Positions 56,582 to 64,000 of a stretch of DNA of 64,000 bases are shown here, one piece after another. The stretch lies in the NCBI RefSeq assembly GCF_001613085.1, contig NZ_BDBR01000027.1:62001-126000 (forward strand). The letters are read 5' to 3'. How positions within the stretch are numbered: the first letter of the stretch is position 1; the number at the start of each line of letters is the position of its first letter. The notes beneath the pieces were generated by a model. It saw only the letters and a list, made by a program, of their open reading frames with translations. It was not told the origin of the DNA and searched no databases. This DNA comes from Nocardia salmonicida NBRC 13393 (lineage in GTDB: Bacteria; Actinomycetota; Actinomycetes; Mycobacteriales; Mycobacteriaceae). A program made the translations under genes and the position numbers.

Positions 56582-57472
56582 CTACTGCGCGTCCCACCAG
56601 GACTGCGACAGCGTTCCCGAGGCCAGCAGGACCGAGGGACCGCGCAGCCAGGCGCGTGCTTCGGCGATGCCGACGCGTACCTGTCCGCCGGGAACCCGCA
56701 CCGTGACCTCGCCGGATTCGGTGCCGATCGACACCCCGGCGGCGGTCAACGCGGCGGCGGCCGCGGCCACTGTCCCGGTTCCACAGGAACGGGTTTCGCC
56801 GACTCCGCGTTCGTAGACGCGCATGTCCACGGCGTTGTCGGCGTCGAGCGCGGTGAGAATTTCGACGTTCACGCCGTGCGGGAACAGGTCGGGGTCGAAG
56901 CCCGGCGACACGCTCAGGTCGAGTTTTGCCAGCGCGTCGACGGTCATACTGTCGTCGACGCAGGCCAGGTGCGGATTGCCGACATCGATGCCGATTCCGG
57001 CCAGCGCCCAGCCGGCCAGCGTGGCGGTGGAGGGGCCGAGCTCACGGACAACACCCATGTCCACAGTGACCTCACCGTCGGTCGGGCCCGCCTCGTGCAC
57101 GACGACCGGGCGAGCGCCCGCACGACTGCCGACGACGTACTCGGTGCGCTGCTCCAGCCCGGTGGCGTTGAGATAGTGCGCGAAGACCCGCACCCCGTTG
57201 CCGCACATCTCGGCGATCGAACCGTCGCCGTTGCGGTAGTCCATGAACCAGTCGTCCGCGCCGACGCCCTCCGGCAGGGCTTCCAGGACACCGGCGGCGA
57301 GCAGCGCACCGGCCTCGGCCACGCGCAGCACACCGTCGGCGCCGAGGCCGCGCTGCCGGTCGCACAGTGCGGCGACGCGGTCGGCGGTCAGGTCGAGGCG
57401 TACCTCGAGGTCGGGCAGCACCACGAAGTCGTTCTGGGTGCCGTGGCCCTTGCTGAATTCGATGTCGGACAC
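56582..57472 (-). CDS. dapF: Diaminopimelate epimerase DapF
   Basis: 296-residue enzyme converting LL- to meso-diaminopimelate for peptidoglycan and lysine. The two catalytic cysteines are in EMCGNGVRV and TRSCGTGTVAA. The GTG at 57472 (MSDIEFSKGHG) is preferred on family length; the ATG at 57481 would add three residues. It sits in the miaA-methyltransferase-dapF-hflX run. Confidence 0.96.
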   Translation of the reverse strand: MSDIEFSKGHGTQNDFVVLPDLEVRLDLTADRVAALCDRQRGLGADGVLRVAEAGALLAAGVLEALPEGVGADDWFMDYRNGDGSIAEMCGNGVRVFAHYLNATGLEQRTEYVVGSRAGARPVVVHEAGPTDGEVTVDMGVVRELGPSTATLAGWALAGIGIDVGNPHLACVDDSMTVDALAKLDLSVSPGFDPDLFPHGVNVEILTALDADNAVDMRVYERGVGETRSCGTGTVAAAAAALTAAGVSIGTESGEVTVRVPGGQVRVGIAEARAWLRGPSVLLASGTLSQSWWDAQ

Positions 57473-57507
57473 GTCCCTCATTCTCCTCTGTGCCGCGGTG
57501 GGGTCTA

Positions 57508-58344
57508 TTACCGGGCGAACGTGCGTCGCTGCCGGGCGATCTCGTAGAGGCTGATCGCCCCCGCCGACGGCGCGCCGAGCGAGCTGGCGGTGCCGCCCAT
57601 CGGAATGGTGACTAGGTCGTCGCAGGCCTCGGCCCACGCCGAGCTCATGCCGGTGGTCTCGTTGCCGACGACAAGGATCGTCGCCCCGGTGAAGTCGTAG
57701 TCGTAGATCGTGCTCGGCGCGCCCTCATCGGTGCCGACGATGCGGGTGGGGATGCCGCGAGCCTGTTGGCGGTCACGGAATTCGAGCACCTGGCCGGGGC
57801 CCGCCGCGCGCAGCACCGGCATCGCGAACAGCGAACCGGTCGAGGCGCGCACGGCTTGCGGGTCGAACTGGTCGGCGCCGTGGCCGGTGACGATCACCCC
57901 GGACGCGCCGAAGGCATCTGCCGAGCGGATCAGCGTGCCGAGGTTGCCGGGCGAGTTCGGGCGATCGAACACGACCACGACCGGGGCGTCCTCCCCCGGT
58001 TCACCGGGTGCGTAGTCGGCCAGGTCCGGATGCCGCGACACCGCGACCGCGACGATCTCGGGCGCGCTCGCCGCCTTCTCCCCCAGCTCGGCCATGAGTT
58101 CGGGGACCAGGCCCACCTGCGGCACGTCGGCGGTGTCGAGGATCTCGCGCGCCCAACTCGACAGCTCGGGGCCGCCGAGCCGGTAGAGCAAGGTTTCCAG
58201 CGGCCAGTCGTTGTCGAGTGCCTGGGTGATCGGGCGCACGCCTTGCACGAGGAACCGGCCGTCACGATGACGTTTGGTCCGGTTGTTGAGATAGGCCTGC
58301 CACACCTGCACCGAGGCGTTGCGGGTACTCACTCGTCGCGTCAC
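57508..58344 (-). CDS. SpoU/TrmH family RNA 2'-O-methyltransferase
   Basis: 278 residues. N-terminal substrate-binding domain (KRHRDGRFLVQGVRPI) followed by the SPOUT knot: FDRPNSPGNLGTLIRSADAFGA (motif 1), VVGNETTGMS (motif 2) and IPMGGTASSLGAPSAGAI (motif 3). It methylates a ribose in rRNA or tRNA; the target is unknown. Two GTG starts are possible (58344, 58332). It lies between miaA and dapF, a position with no such gene in M. tuberculosis. Confidence 0.92.
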   Translation of the reverse strand: MTRRVSTRNASVQVWQAYLNNRTKRHRDGRFLVQGVRPITQALDNDWPLETLLYRLGGPELSSWAREILDTADVPQVGLVPELMAELGEKAASAPEIVAVAVSRHPDLADYAPGEPGEDAPVVVVFDRPNSPGNLGTLIRSADAFGASGVIVTGHGADQFDPQAVRASTGSLFAMPVLRAAGPGQVLEFRDRQQARGIPTRIVGTDEGAPSTIYDYDFTGATILVVGNETTGMSSAWAEACDDLVTIPMGGTASSLGAPSAGAISLYEIARQRRTFAR

Positions 58345-58382
58345 TGCGCTGTCCGTCCTATCGGGTCGGTGTTCGAATGTCG

Positions 58383-59282
58383 TCAGAGCAGGGCCAGCGC
58401 GGTCGCGGCGAGCTCGGGATCCGCGCCGTCCACCCAGGAGACCCTGGGGTCGCGCCGGAACCACGACCGCTGCCTGCGCACGTATCGACGGGTGCCGATC
58501 AGCGTGCGCTCGCGGGCGTGGTCGAGATCGTATTCGCCGTCGAGGTAGGCCAGCACCTGGGCGTAGCCGATGGCACGGCGGGCGGTCTGACCCTCGCGCA
58601 GGCCCGCGTCGACCAGTCCGCGGACCTCGTCGACCAGACCTGAATCGAACATCAGGGCGGTGCGGGTCTCGATGCGGGCGTCGAGGGCGGCGGTCTCCCG
58701 GTCGACGCCGAGAATCGCGGTGTTCCAGCGCGGGGTGCCGATGGTCGGGGCCGAGGCGGCGAACGGGCGACCGGTCAGTTCCACGACCTCGAGCGCGCGC
58801 ACCATGCGTCGGCCGTCGGTGGGCAGGATGGTGGCCGCGGCGACCGGGTCGGCCTGCAGCAGCGCCGCGTGCAGTGCCTGTACCCCGCTCTCGTCCAGGA
58901 GCGCTTCCCAGCGGGCGCGGACCTCGGGATCGGTGGCCGGGAAATCCCACTCGTCGAGCAGGGCTTGCACGTACATCATCGACCCGCCCACGATGACCGG
59001 GGTCTTTCCGCGCGCCATGATGTCCTCGACGACGGCGCGGGCCGCGCTCTGGTAGGCGGCGACGGTTGCGGTCTCGGTGACGTCGAGAACGTCGAGCAGA
59101 TGGTGCGCGATCCCGCGTCGCTGGTCGAGCGGCAATTTCGCCGTGCCGACATCCATCCCGCGATAGAGCTGCATGGCGTCGATGTTGACGATTTCGCCGC
59201 CGAGCTCGGTCGCGAGATCGAGGGCCAGGTCGGATTTCCCGGTCGCGGTGGGGCCGACGACAGCGATCGGTCTGCTCGTCAC
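58383..59282 (-). CDS. miaA: tRNA dimethylallyltransferase MiaA
   Basis: 299 residues. P-loop GPTATGKS at the N-terminus, DAMQLYRGMDVGTAK and GGSMMYVQALL in the middle, and RRYVRRQRSWFRRDPR at the C-terminus. It adds the isopentenyl group to A37 of tRNAs reading U-starting codons; MiaB, in the same window, then acts on the product. The GTG start overlaps the upstream stop by 4 bp (GTGA). Confidence 0.96.
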   Translation of the reverse strand: MTSRPIAVVGPTATGKSDLALDLATELGGEIVNIDAMQLYRGMDVGTAKLPLDQRRGIAHHLLDVLDVTETATVAAYQSAARAVVEDIMARGKTPVIVGGSMMYVQALLDEWDFPATDPEVRARWEALLDESGVQALHAALLQADPVAAATILPTDGRRMVRALEVVELTGRPFAASAPTIGTPRWNTAILGVDRETAALDARIETRTALMFDSGLVDEVRGLVDAGLREGQTARRAIGYAQVLAYLDGEYDLDHARERTLIGTRRYVRRQRSWFRRDPRVSWVDGADPELAATALALL

Positions 59283-60052
59283 TCGTCGGTACCTTTCTGC
59301 CCACTCGGTTTCCACACGCTCACGTCGTAGCCGACGCCGTAGGGTGCGCCCTGATAGAGGGTACGCACCTGCGGATCGGCCGAATCGACGGCGAAAAGAC
59401 CGCCGAGTACCTGGTAGGCGGCGCGTCCGTCGACGAGCAGCGCCGCGCACAGTTCCGGCTCGAGCGCGGCCAACCCGGCGCGCGAACCCGTGCGCAAGGC
59501 GGTGTCGAGGTCGTGCTGCACCGCGTGGGCTCGCTCGTCGAGATAGCCGGGTGACTCGACCGTCAACGTCGCGGCGCCGTCGGCGACCACGAGCACCGCG
59601 TACGGGTCCGGCTCGCTGTCGAGCTCGGCGCGAATCGCGGCGCCCGCCTCCGCACACCGCGCGGGCGAGGCGTCGGCGGCGAAGAGCCGGGCTCGCACCG
59701 AAATCCGCGGCGCGGCCTGCTCCCGCAACCATCCGGCGACCAGTACCGGAAGGGGAAGCTGGAAGTCTGCTGGACCGGGCTCCTCGCCCGCCGGACCGAG
59801 TCCGACGACGACATCGGCACCGAACCCATGAAACGTTCCCCGGGTCGACGAACCGTAGATCCGGTCATGGCTGTCGACCCCGATGACGATCCACCGGTCG
59901 GCGGCCGCGGCGAGGGCGGCCGCGGCGTCCAAGGCGGCCGCGCGCAGCACCACGATCGGATCGTCGGGATCGCTGCCGGACACCGGGACTCGCCCACACA
60001 GTTCGGGCACCAGCATCGGCGGCGACGGGACCAGGGCCGCTATCGAGAACAC
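59279..60052 (-). CDS. Rv2728c-like protein, class III extradiol dioxygenase fold
   Basis: 257 residues, resembling M. tuberculosis Rv2728c, which also precedes miaA. The N-terminal ALVPSPPMLVPEL and IVIGVDSHDR segments suggest the LigB/MEMO-like fold. I do not see a full metal-binding set, so catalytic activity is uncertain. GTG start. It overlaps miaA by 4 bp and heads the run of genes to hflX. Confidence 0.85.
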   Translation of the reverse strand: MFSIAALVPSPPMLVPELCGRVPVSGSDPDDPIVVLRAAALDAAAALAAAADRWIVIGVDSHDRIYGSSTRGTFHGFGADVVVGLGPAGEEPGPADFQLPLPVLVAGWLREQAAPRISVRARLFAADASPARCAEAGAAIRAELDSEPDPYAVLVVADGAATLTVESPGYLDERAHAVQHDLDTALRTGSRAGLAALEPELCAALLVDGRAAYQVLGGLFAVDSADPQVRTLYQGAPYGVGYDVSVWKPSGQKGTDE

Positions 60053-60315
60053 GCGGTAACCGTAGCCGCAGCGCGCACGGGGGCCCGCATCCGGCGCGGT
60101 ACGGACGCGCGACGGTCTGCGAGTGTCCGGCGTAGGGATGCCCGCCGAGATTGCTAGTGTTTTCAGGTGCGACTACCCACGTCGTCCGGGACGAAATCCC
60201 AGGAAATCCGCTATCCGATCCTCCGGATCGATGGTTTCCGCGGCTCGAACCGGGTTCAATGGGATGTGCTAGGGCGTAACCAGGCAGCCGTGACGCGCGG
60301 CAGGGACGGAGAGCA

Positions 60316-61695
60316 ATGACCGACAGCAACGGAACCGCGAAGCCCACCCCAGGTCCGGCCCCGCGACCGTCCGGTACCCCCAAGCCCGGCGGGACTGCTC
60401 CGCGTCCGCCGAAACCGCATGCCGTGAAACCGGCGCCGGGCCCCGATCAACCGCACCCGCACGCCGTGATCGTGCCGAGCGCCACCGACCCGAGCAAGTG
60501 GGGTCGCGTCGACGAAGACGGCACCGCCTGGGTGCAGACCGCCGAGGGCGAACGGATCGTCGGCTCCTGGCAGGCGGGCGATGTCACCGAGGGCCTTGCC
60601 CACTTCGGCCGCCGCTTCGACGATCTCGCCACCGAGGTCGCGCTGCTCGAAGCCAGGCTGGCCGCGGGCGCGGACGCTCGCAAGACCAAGGCCGCCGCGC
60701 TGGCGCTGGCCGAGACGCTGCCGACCGCGGCCGTCATCGGCGACATCGACGGCCTCGCGGGCCGGCTGCAGGTCATCACCGAACACTCCGAGGAAGCCGC
60801 CGCGCACGCCAAGGAGGAGAAGGACCGCGCCCGCCACGAGCACACCGAGCGCAAGGAAGCCCTCGCCGCCGAGGCCGAGCAGATCGCCGCCGAGTCCACC
60901 CAGTGGAAGGCCGCGGGCGACCGGCTGCGCGAGATCCTCGACGAGTGGAAGTCGATCCGCGGTGTCGACCGCAAGGTCGACGACGCACTGTGGAAGCGCT
61001 ACTCCAAGGCTCGCGAGGCGTTCAACCGCCGACGCGGCGCTCACTTCGCCGATCTCGATCGCGAACGCGCCACCGCCAAGACGCGCAAGGAAGAGCTGTG
61101 CGTGCGCGCCGAGGAACTGGCCGACTCCACCGACTGGACAGGCACCGCCGCGGTGTTCCGCGACCTGCTCTCCGAATGGAAGGCCGCGGGCCGGGCACCG
61201 CGCGAAGCCGACGAGTCGCTGTGGCGGCGGTTCAAGAGCGCCCAGGATGTGTTCTTCGCCGCCCGCAACGCGGCGGTCTCCGAGCGCGACGCCGAATTCG
61301 ACCACAACGCCACCGCCAAGCTGGAACTGCTGGCCGCCTACGAGCACATCGACCCGGCCAACGGCGTGGACGCCGCCCGCAACTCGCTGCGCGAGCTGCA
61401 GGACAAGTGGGACGCCATCGGCAAGGTTCCCCGCGAGCGCATGCAGGAGCTGGAAGCCAAGCTGCGCGCCATCGAGAAGCGGGTCCGCGACGCCGCCGAT
61501 CAGCAGTGGCGCCGCTCCGACCCCGAGGCTGTCGCGCGTGCCGCGCAGTTCCGTGAGCGGGTCGCGCAGTACGAGGAGCAGGCCGCCAAGGCCACCGCGG
61601 CGGGCAAGAAGCGCGACGCGGAGAAGGCACTCGAGCAGGCCAAGCAGTGGCGCGAATGGGCCGAAGCCGCAGAAGGCGCCGTCAGCAATCTGTGA
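60316..61695 (+). CDS. DUF349 coiled-coil protein
   Basis: 459 residues. A Pro/Lys-rich tail (1-50) is followed by helical DUF349 repeats with the recurrent W-K pattern (TQWKAAGDRLREILDEWKSI, LLSEWKAAGRAPREADESLW, LQDKWDAIGKVPRERMQ). It resembles mycobacterial Rv2731 in sequence and place. Probably cytoplasmic and structural; the molecular role is unknown. It ends 13 bp before a terminator shared with the convergent gene. Confidence 0.92.
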   Translation: MTDSNGTAKPTPGPAPRPSGTPKPGGTAPRPPKPHAVKPAPGPDQPHPHAVIVPSATDPSKWGRVDEDGTAWVQTAEGERIVGSWQAGDVTEGLAHFGRRFDDLATEVALLEARLAAGADARKTKAAALALAETLPTAAVIGDIDGLAGRLQVITEHSEEAAAHAKEEKDRARHEHTERKEALAAEAEQIAAESTQWKAAGDRLREILDEWKSIRGVDRKVDDALWKRYSKAREAFNRRRGAHFADLDRERATAKTRKEELCVRAEELADSTDWTGTAAVFRDLLSEWKAAGRAPREADESLWRRFKSAQDVFFAARNAAVSERDAEFDHNATAKLELLAAYEHIDPANGVDAARNSLRELQDKWDAIGKVPRERMQELEAKLRAIEKRVRDAADQQWRRSDPEAVARAAQFRERVAQYEEQAAKATAAGKKRDAEKALEQAKQWREWAEAAEGAVSNL

Positions 61696-61708
61696 GTGCG
61701 ACAGAAAG

Positions 61709-61738
61709 AAACCCCCGACCGATTCGGTCGGGGGTTTT
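61709..61738. terminator. Bidirectional rho-independent terminator
   Basis: CCCCCGACCG pairs with CGGTCGGGGG around a 3-nt loop, flanked by AAA on one side and TTTT on the other. It lies between the convergent DUF349 and Rv2732c-like genes. Confidence 0.93.
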
Positions 61739-61752
61739 CTTGTCTCACAGGA

Positions 61753-62445
61753 CTATTCGCCGGTGAGGCGCTTGCGGTCGCGATCCTCGGCTTCGCGAGC
61801 CGCGTTGCGACGCTGCTCTTCCGCGGCCAGTTGCACGGCCGTGCGACTCCAGACCACGCGGATCCAGTGGAAGGTGAGCACCATGATCGCGATGGTGCCG
61901 AGGATCAGGCCGATACCGGGACCCGCGCCCTCGTAGTTGCCGAGGCCGGGGGTCTGGCGATGCCAGATCGAGAGCACACCGAACACGCTGCCCACCGCCG
62001 AGCCCGCGCACGCTATCCAGGCCAGCACCCAGCGGCGGGTGGTCAACGCCAGCAGCGAGAAGCCCACACCGAAGACGATGACCAGCCAGACGAAGATTCG
62101 TGACGGCAGGCCGATGTGCTCGACGCCCGCGGCGTCGGTGTTCAGCAGCACGTCGAAGCCGCGCGCGGTGCCCGCTGTCGGCAACAGCAGAGAGATCAGC
62201 AGCGCGAAGACCGCACCCGCCACCACCAGCGCCCGCGCGCCGGGGTCGATCTCACCGGCGACGCGGCGCTCGACCGCGTCGAGCTCACCACGGAATTGTT
62301 CGAAGTCCTCGTCGTTGCGCGCCGGGTTCACCGCGTGTCCGCTCCTGTCCAGAGGCTGATCGTTGGCGGGTCCCACTGTGCCATCACCGGACGCGCCGTT
62401 CGCATCCGACCCACTACGGCCGGTAGTAGATTCCTCGTCGCTCAC
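61753..62445 (-). CDS. Rv2732c-like membrane protein
   Basis: 230 residues. A Ser/Asp/Gly-rich cytoplasmic N-terminus of about 60 residues is followed by four hydrophobic helices (first ALVVAGAVFALLISLLLP) and a charged C-terminal helix (AEEQRRNAAREAEDRDRKRL). Its position beside miaB matches M. tuberculosis Rv2732c. Function unknown. The GTG start overlaps the miaB stop by 4 bp. Confidence 0.88.
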   Translation of the reverse strand: MSDEESTTGRSGSDANGASGDGTVGPANDQPLDRSGHAVNPARNDEDFEQFRGELDAVERRVAGEIDPGARALVVAGAVFALLISLLLPTAGTARGFDVLLNTDAAGVEHIGLPSRIFVWLVIVFGVGFSLLALTTRRWVLAWIACAGSAVGSVFGVLSIWHRQTPGLGNYEGAGPGIGLILGTIAIMVLTFHWIRVVWSRTAVQLAAEEQRRNAAREAEDRDRKRLTGE

Positions 62446-63998
62446 GACGAGCAGCCCGTCGAACAGCCGCTCTCGACCGTCTCCACCACCGGCGCGCCGA
62501 TGCGGGGCAACCCGAGCCCGACGCCGATCGGGGCGGTCTTCGGGGTGATGCCGCGTTCGTGCGCGTCACCGGCGGCGGTCCGCCGATGCGACTTCACGGC
62601 GCTGTCGGCGATGAGGTGGTGCGGGGCGGCCTCGGTGATGTCGACGGTGACGATGTCGCCCGGTCGGATCCCCGTCACGTCACCGGGACGGAAGTGCACC
62701 AGCCTGCCGTCGCGCGCGCGTCCGCTCATCCGCGCGGTCACCGCGTTCTTCTTGCCCGCGCCGTCGGCGACGAGCAGTTCCACCTCGGTGCCGATGAGTG
62801 CCTGGTTGTTCTCCCAGGAAATCTGGTCCTGCAACGCGATCAGACGTTCGAAACGCTCCTGCACGACCTGCTTGGGCAGCTGATCGGGCAGTTCGGCGGC
62901 CGGGGTGCCGGGACGCTTGGAGTACTGGAAGGTGTAAGCGCTGGTGAAGCGGGCGCGACGGACCACGTCGAGGGTCTCGAGGAAGTCCTCCTCGGTCTCG
63001 CCGGGGAAGCCGACGATGATGTCGGTGGTGATCGACGCGTGCGGCATCGCGGTGCGCACCTTGTCGATGATGCCGAGGAAGCGTTCCTTGCGGTAGGAAC
63101 GGCGCATCGCCTTGAGCACCCGGTCAGAGCCCGATTGCAGCGGCATGTGCAGCTGCGGGCAGACGTTGGGGGTGGCCGCCATCGCCTCGATGACGTCGTC
63201 GGTGAACTCCGCGGGGTGCGGGGAGGTGAATCGCACGCGCTCCAGGCCCTCGATCTGTCCGGTCGCGCGCAGCAGCTGCGCGAACGCGCCCCGGTCGCGC
63301 GGCTGATCGGGATCGACGAAGTTGACGCCGTAGGAGTTCACGTTCTGACCGAGCAGCGTCACTTCGAGCACGCCCTGGTCGACCAGCGCCTGGACCTCGG
63401 CGAGCACGTCGCCGGGACGGCGGTCCACTTCCTTACCGCGCAGGGCAGGCACGATGCAGAACGTGCAGGTGTTGTTGCAGCCCACCGAGATCGACACCCA
63501 GCCCGCGTAGGCCGACTCGCGCTTGGCGGGCAGCGTCGACGGGAACGCCTCGAGCGATTCGAGGATCTCCACCTGGGCCTGCTCGTTGTGGCGGGCGCGC
63601 TCGAGCAGCACCGGCAGTGAGCCGATGTTGTGGGTGCCGAACACCACGTCGACCCACGGCGCCTTGCGCACCACGGTCTCGCGGTCCTTCTGCGCCAGGC
63701 AGCCGCCGACGGCGATCTGCATGCCGGGGCGCCCCTGCTTGACGGGAACCAGCTGACCGAGCGTGCCGTAGAGCTTGTTGTCGGCGTTCTCGCGCACCGC
63801 GCAGGTGTTGAACACCATCAGATCGGGCGTCTCACCGGTGGCGGCCTTGATATAGCCCGCGTCCTCGAGCAGCCCGGACAATCGTTCGGAGTCGTGCACG
63901 TTCATCTGGCAGCCGAATGTGCGAACCTCATAGCTGCGCTGCGTCACGGAGCTGTGCTGCGTCGCGCCCTCAGTCGCGTCCTGAACCGTCGAATCCAC
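62442..63998 (-). CDS. miaB: tRNA-2-methylthio-N6-dimethylallyladenosine synthase MiaB
   Basis: 518 residues visible. N-terminal UPF0004 domain Cys in FGCQMN, NTCAVRENA and GGCLAQ (auxiliary cluster); radical SAM cluster in GCNNTCTFC; TRAM domain near the C-terminus. It adds a methylthio group to i6A37 made by MiaA. The GTG at 63998 is 2 bp from the window edge; the true start could lie beyond it, or be the internal GTG giving VTQRSYEVRTFGC, closer to the family N-terminus. The C-terminus ends in a small Cys-containing tail (SGCSTGCSS). Confidence 0.95.
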   Translation of the reverse strand: MDSTVQDATEGATQHSSVTQRSYEVRTFGCQMNVHDSERLSGLLEDAGYIKAATGETPDLMVFNTCAVRENADNKLYGTLGQLVPVKQGRPGMQIAVGGCLAQKDRETVVRKAPWVDVVFGTHNIGSLPVLLERARHNEQAQVEILESLEAFPSTLPAKRESAYAGWVSISVGCNNTCTFCIVPALRGKEVDRRPGDVLAEVQALVDQGVLEVTLLGQNVNSYGVNFVDPDQPRDRGAFAQLLRATGQIEGLERVRFTSPHPAEFTDDVIEAMAATPNVCPQLHMPLQSGSDRVLKAMRRSYRKERFLGIIDKVRTAMPHASITTDIIVGFPGETEEDFLETLDVVRRARFTSAYTFQYSKRPGTPAAELPDQLPKQVVQERFERLIALQDQISWENNQALIGTEVELLVADGAGKKNAVTARMSGRARDGRLVHFRPGDVTGIRPGDIVTVDITEAAPHHLIADSAVKSHRRTAAGDAHERGITPKTAPIGVGLGLPRIGAPVVETVESGCSTGCSS

Positions 63999-64000
63999 CT

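Noticed and set aside
61696..62103. 135-codon + strand frame after the DUF349 gene
   Set aside because: It covers the terminator hairpin and lies antisense to the Rv2732c-like membrane protein.

Overview
The window is GC-rich actinobacterial chromosome, most likely Nocardia or a close Nocardiaceae relative. The evidence is an IdeR almost identical to the mycobacterial protein, the mycobacterial-type gene neighbourhood around lexA/nrdR/hflX/dapF/miaA/miaB, mycobacterial-type AhpC/AhpD, SOS boxes of the TCGAAC-N4-GTTCGA type and a BioQ-type biotin operator. The genus is inferred from gene content, not from a database search.

Layout. (1) 1-10.5 kb: a GNAT plus acyl-CoA-synthetase-like lysine acetyltransferase (partial) overlapping an AcuC-type deacetylase, divergent from ideR-galE; then DUF4192, a lipoprotein, a PAC2-family protein and a Ski2-like helicase. 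(2) 10.5-13.6 kb: a two-gene spermidine operon (ornithine decarboxylase, then an AdoMet decarboxylase-spermidine synthase fusion) closed by a perfect 18-bp hairpin. (3) 13.6-15.3 kb: a TetR/SDR/tautomerase cassette with two near-identical operators. (4) 15.3-17.3 kb: a bioYMN biotin ECF transporter with a perfect BioQ-type palindrome. (5) 17.35-35.5 kb: one 6060-residue, five-module NRPS gene with no adjacent tailoring genes, preceded by about 0.8 kb of AT-richer non-coding DNA.

(6) 36.4-40.8 kb: oxyR divergent from ahpC-ahpD, a PhzF-like protein, and a protein that looks like an ECF sigma factor and a degenerate RskA-type anti-sigma domain joined in one chain. (7) 40.8-45.1 kb: small metabolic and membrane genes, and a YCII/ECF sigma pair in which the sigma gene has lost its sigma domains. 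(8) 45.4-64 kb: housekeeping block: hrpA, nrdR, a secreted protein, a ChiZ-like membrane protein lacking LysM, lexA with three SOS boxes, pirin, acyltransferase, hflX, dapF, a SpoU methyltransferase, miaA, a Rv2728c-like protein, a DUF349 protein, a Rv2732c-like protein and miaB.

The most novel-looking items are the orphan NRPS (with signs of a lost epimerization domain), the sigma/anti-sigma composite protein, the LysM-less ChiZ-like gene at the SOS locus, and a short dispersed repeat found next to two stop codons.
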